A DNA stretch of 64,000 bases from Sparassis latifolia (GCA_018466975.1 CM031555.1:3286001-3350000); one strand, 5' to 3'. Shown: positions 10,837-22,479, numbered from the stretch's first letter. Notes: generated from the letters alone by a model not told the origin. Program-made: numbers and translations.

Positions 10837-13764
10837 TCAGCCAAATTTGGAACGCTTACTCTGACCAGAGCACTGCAGATCTGCTTCAAGACGACGCTTC
10901 GAGCCAGAAGGTGCAGTAGGCGCCGCAGGAAGCTTGAGTCCCTTCTCTTTGTAGTGCGCGTAGCTGTAGTTCGAGGGGACTCGGTCAGGTACCTTGTCGT
11001 GCGTCGGCCATTCATCCGCGTGTTGAGTATAGGCCTCTTCGAGCAACCTGTACATCGGAACCTGAGAGTTCAAGTTATTGGCCAGCGCCTTTTGCTCCTC
11101 TAGCGCTTTCTCCTCGACTTGTGGATCTTCTTTAAAGGTTTCGACAGACATGCCGAGCGACCGCACCATCGCCTGTTTGCGCAAGTGGTCTCTAATGGAC
11201 ATCTGCTTGTCAGTAGCAAATTTGTCATTCACCATTCCATCATTCGGTTGCTGCGGTTCGTTGGTAACAGGTCCGTTTTGCGCGGCTCCTGGTAGCCAGT
11301 CCTCAGGTGAGAATTCCGCATATCGTGCCTTGAACCATTTCAAGAGCTGGTGGATGACTGCGTTACATGGATGTGTCTTCTTATCGCCGTACTCGAATTT
11401 GACGGGTTTGTTGAGGGTTGTCTGCAGTTTGCCAGATTGCATTGCATTCCGCTTGGCGACACCGCAGGTATAATGAGTCGCTCCGTCACTGACGGTGCAC
11501 TCGTCGAAGTACTGAGACATGAAGTATGCTGGGTTCTTGAGGGAACTGTCCATGAACCTGACGAGATATAATAAGAAGACATTGAAGAATGCCTCAAGCT
11601 CATCCGCAACTTCGACGGCTCTAGTGGGCACGTCCAACGAGATGACCGACATAAACTGCCACGTTCCCTGTGAGTATGAGATGAACATTCACTGTCAGTG
11701 GAAAGATTAACTGCATGCTCACAGTACGGTCAGGTTGCCTTGCCTTCCGAGTCCCCTCAGTATCGTCACCTTCACCATCTTTATCGTCAATCAATTTGGA
11801 CAGTTCCCAATCACATAACATCCCGACCCTCCAGGGTATATCACCATTTGAAGGCAGCAGTGTTTCATTGATGAGGATATTCCCGGCGCTGACATCTCCA
11901 TGCATGATTCTAGCTGTCACCATAGCCTGATGATGAGCTACATGTAATCTATGAGTATATGTGCTGAAGCCCACTCTTAATAGAAAGACTCACCATATAT
12001 ACAATCTGAGACAATCCTCACCAACTCCAAGGCATTATCAAAATCGCTCAGCGGACGACAGACCTCTTCGACTACTAGCCGATAATGTGTGTGGGTCTTG
12101 ATCGGGTTCATCTGTCCACTATAGAACTCGTGCCAGTAGGTGTCCGTCTTCGTTCGTTGTCGTTCAACATGTACAACGTCTCCGACATCTTCAACATCTA
12201 GAACGTCCCCGTGGCAAACCAGAGTCGGCACGTTTGCGACTTCTGCGTCATTCAGAGATTGGAGGATGTATCCCTCCTTCTCGATGTCTGGCAGGTCGAC
12301 GCGCCACACATCCTTCAGGAAGACGAATTTCTTATCCTGGCAGTTGTACGCAATGTACCCTCGTGTAACCCGGCCTGTCATACCTGACGCCTGAAAATGA
12401 GGCTTTCCCACCAAAAAATGTTGCAAACGTGGCTTCTTGCGGACATTCCTCCCTGCAGGTCGAGGGTCTGAGCCGTCGATCGCCTTTCCCTTTTCCGGAT
12501 GTACGGTCAGTTTCCAACACGACCAGTCATTAGGATTCTCCTTCGAGAGATTGGGCATGGACTTGGCGAACGATTCCCTCGCGTACTCGGAGCCAGCACC
12601 TTCTGGCGGATTCTTCGCCAGCTGCTCCATGAGCTTGTAGTCTGCCGATCCGCATTTCACAACAACGGCCGTCGTATCGTATCCTTGCTGTTTGTCAGTC
12701 ATATTACAGAATCGCCACAGGAACTTGCCAAGATACTCGGTGTTCGTGTACTTGAATTTGTTCGTGACAACAGTACCAGCCCGATCCCAGCGAATAATCC
12801 GCGCAACATCACGGAGGATGAGAATCGTGAACGCGAAGCAGCGATGTTGGCGCGAGAAGAGCATGTTGGCGTAGGAGACGATCTGCCCTCGAGCCGCAGC
12901 TCGTCGGTCAGCGGGCGGCTCATAAGCTGTCTCGAAGACCTCTCTGGATGATTTTTCAGCAGCCATCTGAAGGCAATTCTCTTCGTTGCCATCTTCACCG
13001 TCTTCCATTATCGGGTCACCGTCTCCGTATGTCTCGTCTTCATCCAGGAAGACATTGTCCATATCGCCCGCGTCATCGTCGTTCGCGTCGTGCACGTCAT
13101 CTACTTGGACCTCGTCGCCCTGCTCAGAATCGTGGTGCAGGTCATCTTCATCCTCGGCCTTCGTCTTTGGATCTTCGAAAGGATCATCCTCCGTTCTATG
13201 CTTCTTGAACTCAATCGAAAGCCGCTGAAGTGCCCAATGTGGCCTACTATCGTCGAAGGTCTTTCTCTGCTTGGCATTCTCAGGAAGAAACAGCGCAGCA
13301 TCAACCTTCTGCCTCGAGGGGTCCGCCTTGTCGGGTTTGTTCTGCACCAGCTTGAGGACATACCCCTTGCAAAGCTTGTAATTTTGGACGCATTTGACCT
13401 TTAAATAACCAACTCGGTCAGATGCGTGATGTGCAGAAGAAGGTCAAGCTCACCAGAGGTTCATACATTTGCTCTTCTCGTACTGTACCTTCGAGTACGT
13501 TCTCCATGTCCTTGAACGCCTTCTTGAAATTCGGCTTGAATGGTTTCTCCGCCATCGTTTCAGATTCCGGAGCAAACGTGTCCATGAATTTGTTCACGGG
13601 CATCACGATAAATTTCCCGCGCATTTCTTCACGAAGATGCGTCGTTGCTCGTGCAGAGTTGGGCCGCCGGTAGCGAATCGCGAGTTATCACGCTTGGCCT
13701 TGTAGGGAGAGCTTTGACATTTAGCAGAGAGATTGTCAGATTGGAGAGGCTGAGTGAAAGGCAT
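10837..13764 (-). CDS. FunK1-type protein kinase, left copy (exon 1 frameshifted)
   Basis: Exons on the minus strand: 13764-13454, 13398-11994, 11937-11723 and 11667-10837. FunK1 is a kinase-like family expanded in agaricomycetes; its targets are mostly unknown. Exon 2 encodes an acidic region (DEDETYGDGDP near 13030) and the FunK1 N-lobe, with FLKDVWRVDLPDIEKEGYIL. Exon 3 carries a catalytic loop MHGDVSAGN (Gly in place of Arg of HRD, Asp and Asn kept) and CDWELSK. Exon 4 begins GTWQFMS, a family signature, and ends with a basic SGSKRR..KRSK tail suggesting nuclear import. Compared with the right copy, one G is missing in exon 1 near 13640, which breaks the frame after about 40 residues; an internal ATG at 13624 could still give an N-truncated protein. 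It is therefore either a slightly shortened gene or a young pseudogene. Confidence 0.75.
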
Positions 13765-13802
13765 GTTGGCGCGTGCTTACCTCCTCGAAGAGAGATGGAG
13801 GA

Positions 13803-13811
13803 CTTTATATA
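13803..13811 (-). promoter_or_regulatory. TATA box of left FunK1
   Basis: TATATAAAG on the minus strand, 39-47 bp upstream of the ATG at 13764. The same element is at 31715-31723 before the right copy, so the promoter was duplicated with the gene. Confidence 0.6.
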
Positions 13812-14857
13812 TTCGGCTGGAAGACGAGTGGCCAAGCTCTGCGCAATCTCGATCAGTTGGTCGGCCAGAGGTCGACTCACATTTACATTACCGTGTGCGA
13901 GATATTTTTATGTCTATTGTGCCCTCCGAAGCACGGCAATGTTGCTGAGGTGCTTGCGGTTCAAGGTTGTATGCGAAGGCCAGCGACCACGTGCACCGCG
14001 TCAATGCCCAGCACGTGAGCGTCAGGGCACCCATCCTACTCGTTTCTCAATTTTAATTACGTACCCGTTTTCTCGTCGAGTGAGCTGAGTGCTTAGTCGC
14101 TTATTCTAGCCAACATTCGACGGACTTGCTTACCTCCGTAGTCAAAACCTCGCGGAGTTGTGAGGGCAATCACTCGTTGCTAGGATCTCACTGGCACCAC
14201 TGGGCCCTGATCGAGCTGCTGCCCAGCAGAGTCATAACCAGCACGTTGAAGCGACAACATTGTGGCACAGCCTCTCCTTTGTTTGTTTGTCTTATTTAGG
14301 CGAAATAACTGCTGCACACCTGTTCGGACATTCAAGTGAGTGGCCTCGGATAACCTATGACTCACTTCGCATGGTTCATTTCGGTCCATGGCACAAAGAC
14401 CTTCCCCCCAGCAAGCGAGAATGACGGGCACCCCGGTTTCTCCTCACATCTATCCCACAGTGGCCCTCCTTTACTATTATGGTTCATGTTCCCACCCTTC
14501 CTAGTCATGATAACATCATCCGAGGTGGGACTCGCTCTGAGGCTCCCGCTTCGACAGCCAGCGTCGTTCGTTTGCCCCAACGTCATTTGCCCTGTCTTAG
14601 CAATGCAATACCTGGTTTGGAAGAATGAAACTGAGTTGATGAGCAGGCCACCCCGGTTCTCGGACATTTACGCCTGTATGACTCTGCTTGTACTACTTGC
14701 ATGAAATTGTATTGACCGGTCACATATATCCAGCACGACCAACACCAGCTAGCCTCAAGCCAGCTGCTATATACTGCTATCGTACCTATTGAAATTCGCA
14801 TTTCCTAAAGGCCACCGCACCTCGAACGCGACTTAACTCAGATGCAGATGCATATTC
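13812..14857. other. Intergenic between FunK1 and SDR (left arm)
   Basis: Matches 30673-31714 of the right arm in reverse. Open frames occur by chance on both strands, but none has a motif or is kept open in both arms. Likely shared promoter region of FunK1 and 3' flank of the SDR. Confidence 0.5.
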
Positions 14858-15772
14858 CTACCACGGCACAGTTGAGCATTCCTCGGCATCGTTCTCCATC
14901 GCCCAAAATCCGCTCTTGTACTTGTCCCTCGCTGCATTCACCAACCCTACGACCACACCGGCTCCGTCCAATGGATCTCGAAGTCCCTCATAACCATTCA
15001 ACCCAGTCTTACAGTATCCCGGGTCTATGGTCTGCAGTGGCGGACTCAGTAAAATCCCCCCTGGTCCGACAATGATCACTTGCCTGAAAGAGCACGTTCG
15101 GATGCAGCTTCTGGTACTCTATGGTGAGTACGTTCAGCGCAGTCTTCGACGCGCTGTACGGGATGCTCCTTGTGGGAGGGAGTTTGCCTGACATGGCAAG
15201 TTCGATTGATGCGCGAGCAGACGAGACGTTGATTACGCGCGGATCTGGCGATAGCGCAAGAAGCGGTAGAAACACGGAGGTGACTACGGCGACTCCGGAC
15301 ACGTTGGTGTCGTAGACCGCATTGTAAATCGAACGCAGGTTGTCGATTTCTCCAGGAGACGGGACGAGGTCTATGCCCGCGTTGTTGATTAAAACTAGAT
15401 CACAGTCAGCGTAGTATCCAGGTAACTTGGCGAACAGAGCGTACTGTCAAGCTTTCCATATCGCTCACGAACTGTCTGTTCTGCAGCTTTGATGCTGGCA
15501 TCGTCCATGACGTCGAGAGCCAAGCTATCGACCTCTGCCGTGATCCCAAGCTTGCGCAACTCCGCTATTGCACCGTTAGCCTTGTCAACGGAACGAGCGG
15601 CGAGGATGAGCTGATCGGACGATTTTCGCACCGCTAAACCTTGGACGATGGAGAAAGCGATTCCTGACAAGGCGCATATTAATGTGAAATGCTCTACCAC
15701 CACGAACAGTACAGGCTAGGATCAGTGACACAAACCTCGGTTAGCTCCTGTTATGAGGATCGTGCGCGGCAT
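14858..15772 (-). CDS. Short-chain dehydrogenase/reductase, left copy
   Basis: Exons on the minus strand: 15772-15736, 15663-15445, 15394-15084 and 15031-14858, together 741 nt, 246 residues, normal for a classical SDR. The Rossmann fingerprint is ITGANRGIG at the N-terminus, split by intron 1. NNAG lies near residue 90. The catalytic S..(12)..YSASK is SSAR...PYSASK, with Tyr and Lys present. DPGYCKTGL follows. The family uses NAD(P)(H) to oxidise alcohols or reduce ketones; substrate cannot be told. Intron 3 has a GC donor (CAG then GCAAGT at 15083); only this border joins VLFQ to TIDPGYC in frame. No lesion is seen. It differs from the right copy by few residues, for example Gly instead of Glu in the VVVGLVNAA segment. 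Confidence 0.87.
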
Positions 15773-15919
15773 TGTTGGCAATGTTCAGTGAGATGCAAGA
15801 GCGCGACATCATCGCCTTTTATGATTTATGGGATTTGAAGCGCTGACATTGCTTGCCGAAGCCGTGGGCGTACGTACCACCGTTGGCTCACTCAGCGAAT
15901 GATGAACGCTCACTGACCC

Positions 15920-15982
15920 TAGTCTCCCAAAGCCAGACTACAAAATCAGTCCTATGAGAGGTTGGAGGAACGGACTGATATA
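15920..15982 (+). repeat. 63-bp two-hairpin repeat, copy 2
   Basis: Same element as 7891-7953 and 43198-43260. It lies upstream of the left SDR where the right arm has unrelated sequence, so it distinguishes the two arms. Confidence 0.7.
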
Positions 15983-16149
15983 GTCACCTGTGACGAGACG
16001 CGTTGCGTGACTGCTGTTTCAGGCCCCTTCAATTGCACAGTATCAAGCAGGCAGGCCGGGCCAGAGATTATTAGCTTCAAATAGTCTACGAGGCCTTCGT
16101 GGAATCCGTGTTGAACGATAGTGTGCTGCAGGCAGAGGCGACTTTTTCT

Positions 16150-16433
16150 CTACCAACTTCTAAGTGCATTGTGTTTTCTTCGTCATCGACTTGAATCAAG
16201 CATCTGCACTAATCGTTCACCAGCAGGTACGAGGTACAAGAAGTTGCGCCATGTGTACTTTCGAGCGTCGGCATCTGTCTATCTTGTCGTCATGAGTGTC
16301 CTCTGGGTTTTGACAGAGCAAATATCTCTTCTAGCCTCTCGGTTGTAGTTTCCGTGTCGGCATTAGCTCTGTGGCATCGTCGCACGGTTTATACCGTCCA
16401 GCTGTCATGGGATACTGCTGCAATGTCGTGTTT
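16150..16433 (+). pseudogene. Membrane-protein fragment (left arm)
   Basis: A frame with YLVVMSVLWVLT is followed, after a stop, by VSVSALALWHRR. These two pieces match 29300-29110 and 26945-26839 of the right arm, where they are separated by the APH gene. The family is not recognised; the hydrophobic runs suggest a former membrane protein. Confidence 0.4.
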
Positions 16434-18058
16434 ACGATGTTTGTGACATGATATCCGCCTTCGCCTTAAAGGCTTAGGGCCTGTTATCATGAAATGCAGC
16501 CGGGCAGATCCGTACGTCATAAGTTGTATACGACCATTAACCATAGTACTTTTGAGCCATGTTTGTGCTACCTTTTGGAAATCGAATGTGTAGTTTCATC
16601 GTACTTGACGTCCCCGTCCTGCTGTCGCTTCGTGTTGCCGCTCCGCATGATGGGAATAAATTCAAGGTATCATCAGCAAAAGCGGGAAATTTTTATGTAA
16701 GGTTACACCAGTTACATCGGGGTAGCAAGGGTTGTGTAAGTTACACAGGACTAGTAATATTTAAACTGATTTGTAATCAAAGTAAAGGTAGTAGAGGTCT
16801 ATAAAGAAGATAACATAGAACAGAAATTGATACACAAGTTAGAACAAAAATACATGTCGACAAAGAGTTGTCGAGCGATGTAACCCAAGTCAAACGTTGC
16901 TCACCAGGTTACACAGTCGGAAGAACTTCTAGACGCCTAGCGCTCTCCGCAGAACTCGCTCCGAGTTGCTCTTGCATCGTTCATATTCAGGCCCCCGGAT
17001 ACCGCACCAAATGCAAGCATTAAGGCAAGGCTCTTGTCCAGGCCACAGTGAAAAGATCCGAAGTTGTTTCGAGGCAATTCTGAGGCAATCTGAGGCAATT
17101 CTGAGGCAAGTCTCGATGCATCGCGACTACCGTCCGCCGACAATTCTCGCCACCCTCACTCGCGTATAAATTCGCAGCATCTGCCACTGCAATGTGCCTG
17201 CCAGGTGAGTGCCGTTACACGCGGCTAACTGTATCGCACAGGTGATACCGGGCTGTTGTTGCGCGCAGCTTGGTTGGGCTCCCGTGGTTGGAGCGACACG
17301 CGGTGCGTTCTATTTCAATCTCTATTGTTTTATGCCTGTGGGCGGAAATGTAAGTGTGTTGATTCCTAGTGTTGGTTGTTACAGCGGTACATGGGTGTTG
17401 GTGCGGTAAGTAGACCTAAATACTTGTTTGTTATGGCGGCACGCGGGTGTTGTTACGCGGTAAGTGGGCGTTTCGACGGCACGCGGGTTTTGGTGCAGTG
17501 AGTAGGCCCAAGTAGTTCTAATGTAGAGCACCTTGTACGTGTTGTACCGCTGTAATATAATATGTTGACATAATTTGGAATACTTTGAGAGTTATGAAAC
17601 CGATCCGAATGAATCGGTTTCGGTCTGTTTAGGACGGTCTGTGCCTACGTGCTACAAGTGCATAATAAATTTTGCAGGAAGTTATATGAGCTTCATAACC
17701 TGTAAAATGTTTCCAGAGTTTATAACTGATTATGCCAGTTGGCAACTCTGCAATCTGACTCAGGATTACAATGCAATGTATTGCTTGGTGAAAAAATTGC
17801 ACAAGTTACGTGGGATTACACCTTTATAATCTCTTTGGAGAAAATTCCCGGTTTTGCTGATGATGGTAAATCGGCGTCTAACACGTAGTACGTGACCGTT
17901 TCATCCTCACTGTCAATCGGAAAGCCTACAGTGAGACCCAATACCTGGAATATTGGAACAAATGATAAGTGCGTCACAACTCATCGCCATTACTGTCTAT
18001 TCTTAATAGAGGGACGCCGCAGTCACGATATCGACATCATACATCCGAAACTCCATGA
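16434..18058. other. Gene-poor stretch, loop side of left arm
   Basis: No coding gene is supported. It holds short direct repeats of GAGGCAATTCT at 17070-17106, a degenerate minisatellite at 17380-17510, a palindromic ACCGATCCGAATGAATCGGT near 17600, and repeated GGTTACAC words at 16700-16920. Confidence 0.45.
17383..17510 (+). repeat. Degenerate minisatellite, three units
   Basis: Three related units start near 17383, 17432 and 17474. Each carries a GCGG(C/T)AC(A/G)(T/C)GGG word, a TTG(G/T)T core and a G(C/T)(A/G)GT(A/G)AGT end. Spacing is uneven (about 40-50 bp). Confidence 0.45.
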
Positions 18059-19166
18059 ATGGCAGCTCCTGCAAAGACAGACTTACAGGCGAGAAAGCGG
18101 ATACGTCTCGCTTCTGACTCAGAGGAGAGCAACATCCATGTCGGGGACCTCCAGCCATGGGGCCAGATCGGAAGTAAAGATGAACCTCAGCGGCACGCAA
18201 AACTTTGGTTTGATGATGGTAATGTCATCCTCGTCGCTGGACGTGTCGCGGTTCGCGTACACGCTGGGCTAATTTCTTGCGACTCTCTCGTCATCCGTAC
18301 CATCCTGAAGCCCCACCAGCATTTACTTCAAACATCGGATCCGCCTACAATCCACCTTACAGATTCCGCCAGTGACCTGGAGGCGTTGCTGTGGATGATG
18401 TATGATGGCAGAATGTACATTCTTTCTTTTATATGTTTCGAAATTGGTCCTTACATTACCCAGGTACTTCGGCCTTACCTCCGACCCAGTGGAATTCAGC
18501 GTGATCTCTTCGCTGATACGACTGGGTCACAAATACAAGATCGCCGACATTCGAGACAACGCATTGCAGCGTCTCCATTCATGCTTCCTGACTAACTTCG
18601 AGGACTGGTGCACATTTAATGCAGATGGGAGCTCTTACATAACGATGCAGGCTAACGATGCTATCGGCGCAGTCAATCTCGCTCGTTTGACTCGCTCCGA
18701 CACTATCCTTCCAAGTGCACTGTATGCCTGTTGCTGCCTGAGCACCCGAGTCATTCTACATGGGGTACGCCGTGCGGACGGATTCCTGGAGAAATTGTCT
18801 TCAGAGGATATCGATCGCTGCGTAGAAGGGCGTCTCAAATTGATGGAAGCAAACACCAGGGAGCTTGCATGGGTGCTGGATATGAAAGAAGCTAGTCCGA
18901 AATGCAAAGACAAGGAAACTTGTGCCCGTAAGTTGCGAAAACTTCCGGGAAAGGCGCTTCTCGAAGCTCAGGGAAGGATCCATGCACTGGCCAAATGGCG
19001 TGATCTCGACCAGTTAGGTGTATGCTCTCGCTGCCTCGAGATAGTCAAGCGCCAAGAACTCAGAGGACGTCGAAAAGTTTGGCTTAAATTACCGTCGTAT
19101 ATGGGAGTCACCGTGGAGGACTGGCAGGGATGTCCTATAAGAGGTGAGTCGGAGGAAACACTCTGA
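18059..19166 (+). CDS. BTB/POZ domain protein
   Basis: Two exons, 18059-18414 and 18464-19166, join in phase (donor AT|GTACAT, acceptor CCCAG) to give 352 residues. The BTB fold begins around residue 45 with LWFDDGNVILVAG..AVRVHAGLIS and continues through IHLTDSASDLEALLWMMYDGR. After the intron comes FGLTSDPVEF..LIRLGHKYKIADIRDNAL. This architecture is typical of the large agaricomycete BTB family. BTB domains dimerise and often bring substrates to CUL3 ubiquitin ligases, but the role here is unknown. The C-terminal half has a Cys-containing stretch (CSRCLEIVKRQELRGRRKVW). A decayed paralogue lies at 41390-42373 on the other strand. An upstream coding exon cannot be excluded. Confidence 0.85.
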
Positions 19167-19969
19167 TATCGATGATCAATTATATCAATGATGATACCCT
19201 GTTGTTCAGATACAGTACGCCGTTGAAGGTGCAGAAAATATCTTTCTCAACTTCGGTGCCATAGAGGAATGGGTGAAGTTTCTGCTGACTCCCTGTCCCG
19301 ACTAAGGGAGATGAGTATGGACGAGCGAGGTATCTTTGATGTTTTGTTGTTCATCAGTTCCTCTATTCGTGACGCGTCTTCGACCTGCGATATCCTGACC
19401 ATTTCCCCGGTATATCCTCAATCCCATATATATTTGTAGATCGTATATGGACGTTCCAACTATTGTCGCCTTCTTTTAAGACTATTTTCTTCACTAATTA
19501 TGAATGAACACTCGCAGAATTTCATCCTGGCTCTTCTCGCACATCCCTCCCCGATGCTGAACGCCGCCACTGTTACGAGGGCACTGGCTTGAACATTCAA
19601 TCCTCTCACTTAAGCCATGCGACGCTAGATGTTCAATACTTGCTGGATATGATACTACTGGATGGAAGTATTTCAGCTTTCCTCCGTGTTGCAGTACATA
19701 GTGCGGAAGATATGATGATGTACAACTAAGCTCGCATGGCCACACGCGGTGTGACACATGTCATGCGTCCACGCGACGACCGTGACTCGACGTCGGACGT
19801 CGACATGTTCCCGTCTCTGCATGGCACCTGCCGAGCGGGGCAGCGAAAGTTTGACGGTGACACTGGTGACGCCGTCGTCCACTGCCGCCCGTACGCGCGT
19901 CCGCTCGAAGACTGCCCAACCTCAACCCCGGTCTGCTGAACGTCGAAGCTGAAGGTGAAGTGATCCATC
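19167..19969. other. Intergenic between BTB and AKR genes
   Basis: Likely BTB 3' flank followed by the AKR promoter. No conserved frame or repeat recognised. Confidence 0.45.
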
Positions 19970-19975
19970 TATAAG
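19970..19975 (+). promoter_or_regulatory. Putative TATA box of the AKR gene
   Basis: TATAAG, 80-85 bp before the ATG at 20055, followed by a pyrimidine-rich stretch (TTTCCTTTCCCTC) usual near fungal transcription starts. Confidence 0.45.
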
Positions 19976-20054
19976 AGCAACAGCTTGTGTCTTTAAACCC
20001 TCATTTCCTTTCCCTCATTTTACGCACATCAGCAGTACTAGTAGTTCTGGAGAC

Positions 20055-22167
20055 ATGGCAGCCATCACGAAGAAGACGATGCCCTACGGTGCGCAAGTGG
20101 AACTGGACTATAACGTATATGGCCTACCTGACACGAGCGAAATCCCCTATATATACTCAGTCCGCCTGGGCAACTCTGGCCTTAAAGTGTCCAAGATAAT
20201 TCTGGGCACCATGCAGTACGGCAGCACCGGTTGGCAAGAATGGGTGATCGAAGACCAGGACAAAGCGATCGAACACATCAAGTTCGCGTACGTGTCGTCC
20301 AACGATTCTCTCTCTCCCGCCACGCCCATCGTGTCTGTGGTAGATACGAGAACGGCATTCAGACGTTCGACACTGCCAATGTATACTCCAATGGCCTGTC
20401 CGAGCAGATCCTCGGCAAGGCCATCAAGAAGCTGCGTCTACCCCGCGAGGAGATCGTCGTGATGACCAAGGCATGTATCCGCCCACATCGCTTCCAATAA
20501 TCTAGCTAAATTAAACTATGTTGTGGGTACCAGCTGTACTTCTCTGTAGTTCCCCAGCACGACGGCAATCTTGCTAGAACGAGCCAGAGCCCCAGGAAAT
20601 GGTGATCATCAACCAGCGCGGGCTCAGTCGCAAAGTACTGTATATCCATCTCCACCTTCCCTTTTAGTGGATGTTTGGCATTGGGACTTACGGGTGTGCC
20701 GTTAACGTTCCCGCAGAACATCTTCGATGCGGTGAAGAAGAGCCTCGAGCGGCTGCAGCTCGACTACGTGGATCTCCTTCAATGTGCGTTCCTCAACTCA
20801 AGTCTTCTCTGTCCTGTGCGAAATTGTTTGATTTCCCGCTAGGTCATCGGTTCGACTACGAAACGCCAATCGAAGAGACAGTGGGCACTCCGTTCTGACG
20901 CTCAGTCGAATAAACTGACAGCATTGGCAGATGCATGCGCTGCACGACGTTGTCAAGGCCGGTCACGCGCGCTACATTGGCATGAGCTCGTGCCACGCTT
21001 ACCAGTGTGCGTCACAAGCATCCTGTTTTCTGCTGCGCGACTGATACAATTCACAACAATCTACGGCGGTAGTCCACGCGATGCAAAGTCCGTCCACCAA
21101 GCCTCTCTACCGTACCCGATTTAACGAACATAAATTACGCAGATTACGCGATCTCGAACAACCTGACACCCTTCGTTGCGATGCAGAACCACCATAGCCT
21201 CATATACCGCGAAGAGGAGCGCGAGATGTTCCCCACGCTTAAGGCGCGCTATCTCTTATTTTTGATCTTTTCCATCGTCTGGTCTTCTCGTCCCTACCGA
21301 AATCCCCACATCGTCCTCCCGCCGACACTATCGTATTGTACCCATCTCCGCAATACCCATCTCGCTTCGTACCCGTCTACCCCATTATCAGCCCTCTCTT
21401 ACGTATCACGTCCGTGCTCATCCTCTCTGCATCAATCTCACTCACTTATATTTCCCCCTCTGCATGTCCCCCTACCATTTCGTCCCGTGCCCATCTCTCC
21501 CCTTCTCTAATTCTTTTCCTTCAACCGTGCCGCACGCTGACCACGCTCTCATCGCCCGCAGATGTTCGGCGTTGGCGCGATCCCGTGGTCCCCCCTCGCA
21601 CGCGGGTTACTCACGCGTCCGGTTGGTGAGCAGACCCGCCGCGCGCAGACTGACCGGCATGTCCCCCTTCTTTTACTTTTCAAGTATCCCGCTTACGACT
21701 CCCGCTGCCCCTCCCCCTTACTGGGACCACTGGCCTATCACCGCTTGGCTGTTTTTCTGATGCAGGTACCAGAAGCACTACACTGATAATCCGGGGACGG
21801 TCGACATCATCAGCCGGTACGTCCCCTCGAAGCGTAATGGTGTGAAAGTACGGTGCTGACGATGCTATCCTGTAGCGTCGACGAACTCGCGAAGAAGAAA
21901 GGTATCAGCATGGCGCAGGTTGCGATCGCGTGGAGCCTCTCCAAGCCGGGCGTCACTGCGCCCATTGTAGGGACGACGAGCCTCGAGAACCTCAAGGATA
22001 TCATCGGTGCGCCTGACCCCCGCGTTTTCTCCCGATGAAGATGTGAACGTTGCACTGTTGAAATGAAATTGCGCTGAACAGGTGCGGTCCATGTCCAGCT
22101 CACGGAAGACGAGATTAAGTACCTCGAGGAGCCGTACCGCCCGCTGGCGATTGATGGCCATGCCTAA
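20055..22167 (+). CDS. Aldo/keto reductase, 12 exons
   Basis: Exons: 20055-20287, 20344-20470, 20534-20634, 20717-20783, 20843-20880, 20931-21006, 21073-21087 (15-nt microexon), 21143-21243, 21562-21656, 21766-21816, 21876-22006 and 22082-22167. AKR proteins are TIM-barrel NADPH-dependent reductases of aldehydes and ketones. The catalytic tetrad is visible: Asp in FDTAN, Tyr in VYSNG, Lys in VVMTK, His in LLQCHRFD. MQNHHSLIYREEEREMFPTLK and IPWSPLARGLL are family landmarks; GTTSLENLKDI is in the cofactor-binding end. Introns 2, 8 and 9 need GC donors. Exon 3 is one base out of phase if it starts at 20534 (LYFSVV). It keeps frame only with acceptor 20577/20578, which drops about 15 residues. 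So the gene is either spliced that way or carries a one-base deletion. Intron 8 is unusually long (318 nt) and pyrimidine-rich. Confidence 0.82.
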
Positions 22168-22416
22168 GGACTCGGTGCGTGATGGTGGGCAGGCACGATG
22201 CAGAGGCAGACTGTTGTGAGATGTGTACGTAGTTGTTGTAGAGTTCGGCAGAGAAAGTTGTACGACTAGACGGAGGTGAGATAGAATCCGGATGCATAAC
22301 TGATGTACCGTCTGATGCGACATCGGATTCCCGCAGTGATTCGAATGGCTACCAGTAGAAGCATGATCGAGTAGGTTGACATGGGTAGAGTAGGGAAAAA
22401 CATGCCAGTCGCGTTC
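22168..22416. other. AKR 3' flank
   Basis: No gene or repeat recognised in this stretch between the AKR stop and the amidase fragment. Confidence 0.4.
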
Positions 22417-22476
22417 AAATTTTCTCAAACGTTCTGATCTTATCCTTGACCAGCACAGAGGTCCCATGCAGCTCTT
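22417..22476 (-). pseudogene. Amidase signature fragment
   Basis: On the minus strand this reads LHGTSVLVKDKIRTFEK, matching the LHGIPVLVKDNIGTLDK exon of the amidase gene downstream, including the catalytic-triad Lys. It ends in a stop and abuts the inverted-repeat element at 22480. It is a leftover of a second amidase copy. Confidence 0.65.
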
Positions 22477-22479
22477 GGT

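Larger units (their letters stand above)
10085..16433 (+). repeat. Large inverted duplication, left arm
   Basis: Read in reverse, this segment matches 35430-29105 and then 26945-26839 with high identity. Paired parts are the SDR gene, FunK1 exons 1-2, the FunK1 C-terminal tail and 3' flank, the intergenic stretch between them, and a membrane-protein scrap. Differences include a roughly 1 kb divergent patch inside FunK1 (about 11010-12040), a 63-bp repeat at 15920-15982, an extra stretch near 16086-16158, and absence of the APH gene found in the right arm. Outer edges are approximate. Confidence 0.85.

Noticed and set aside
16694..16915. Repeated GGTTACAC words, possible minisatellite or binding-site cluster
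   Set aside because: Spacing is irregular and units do not align beyond eight bases.
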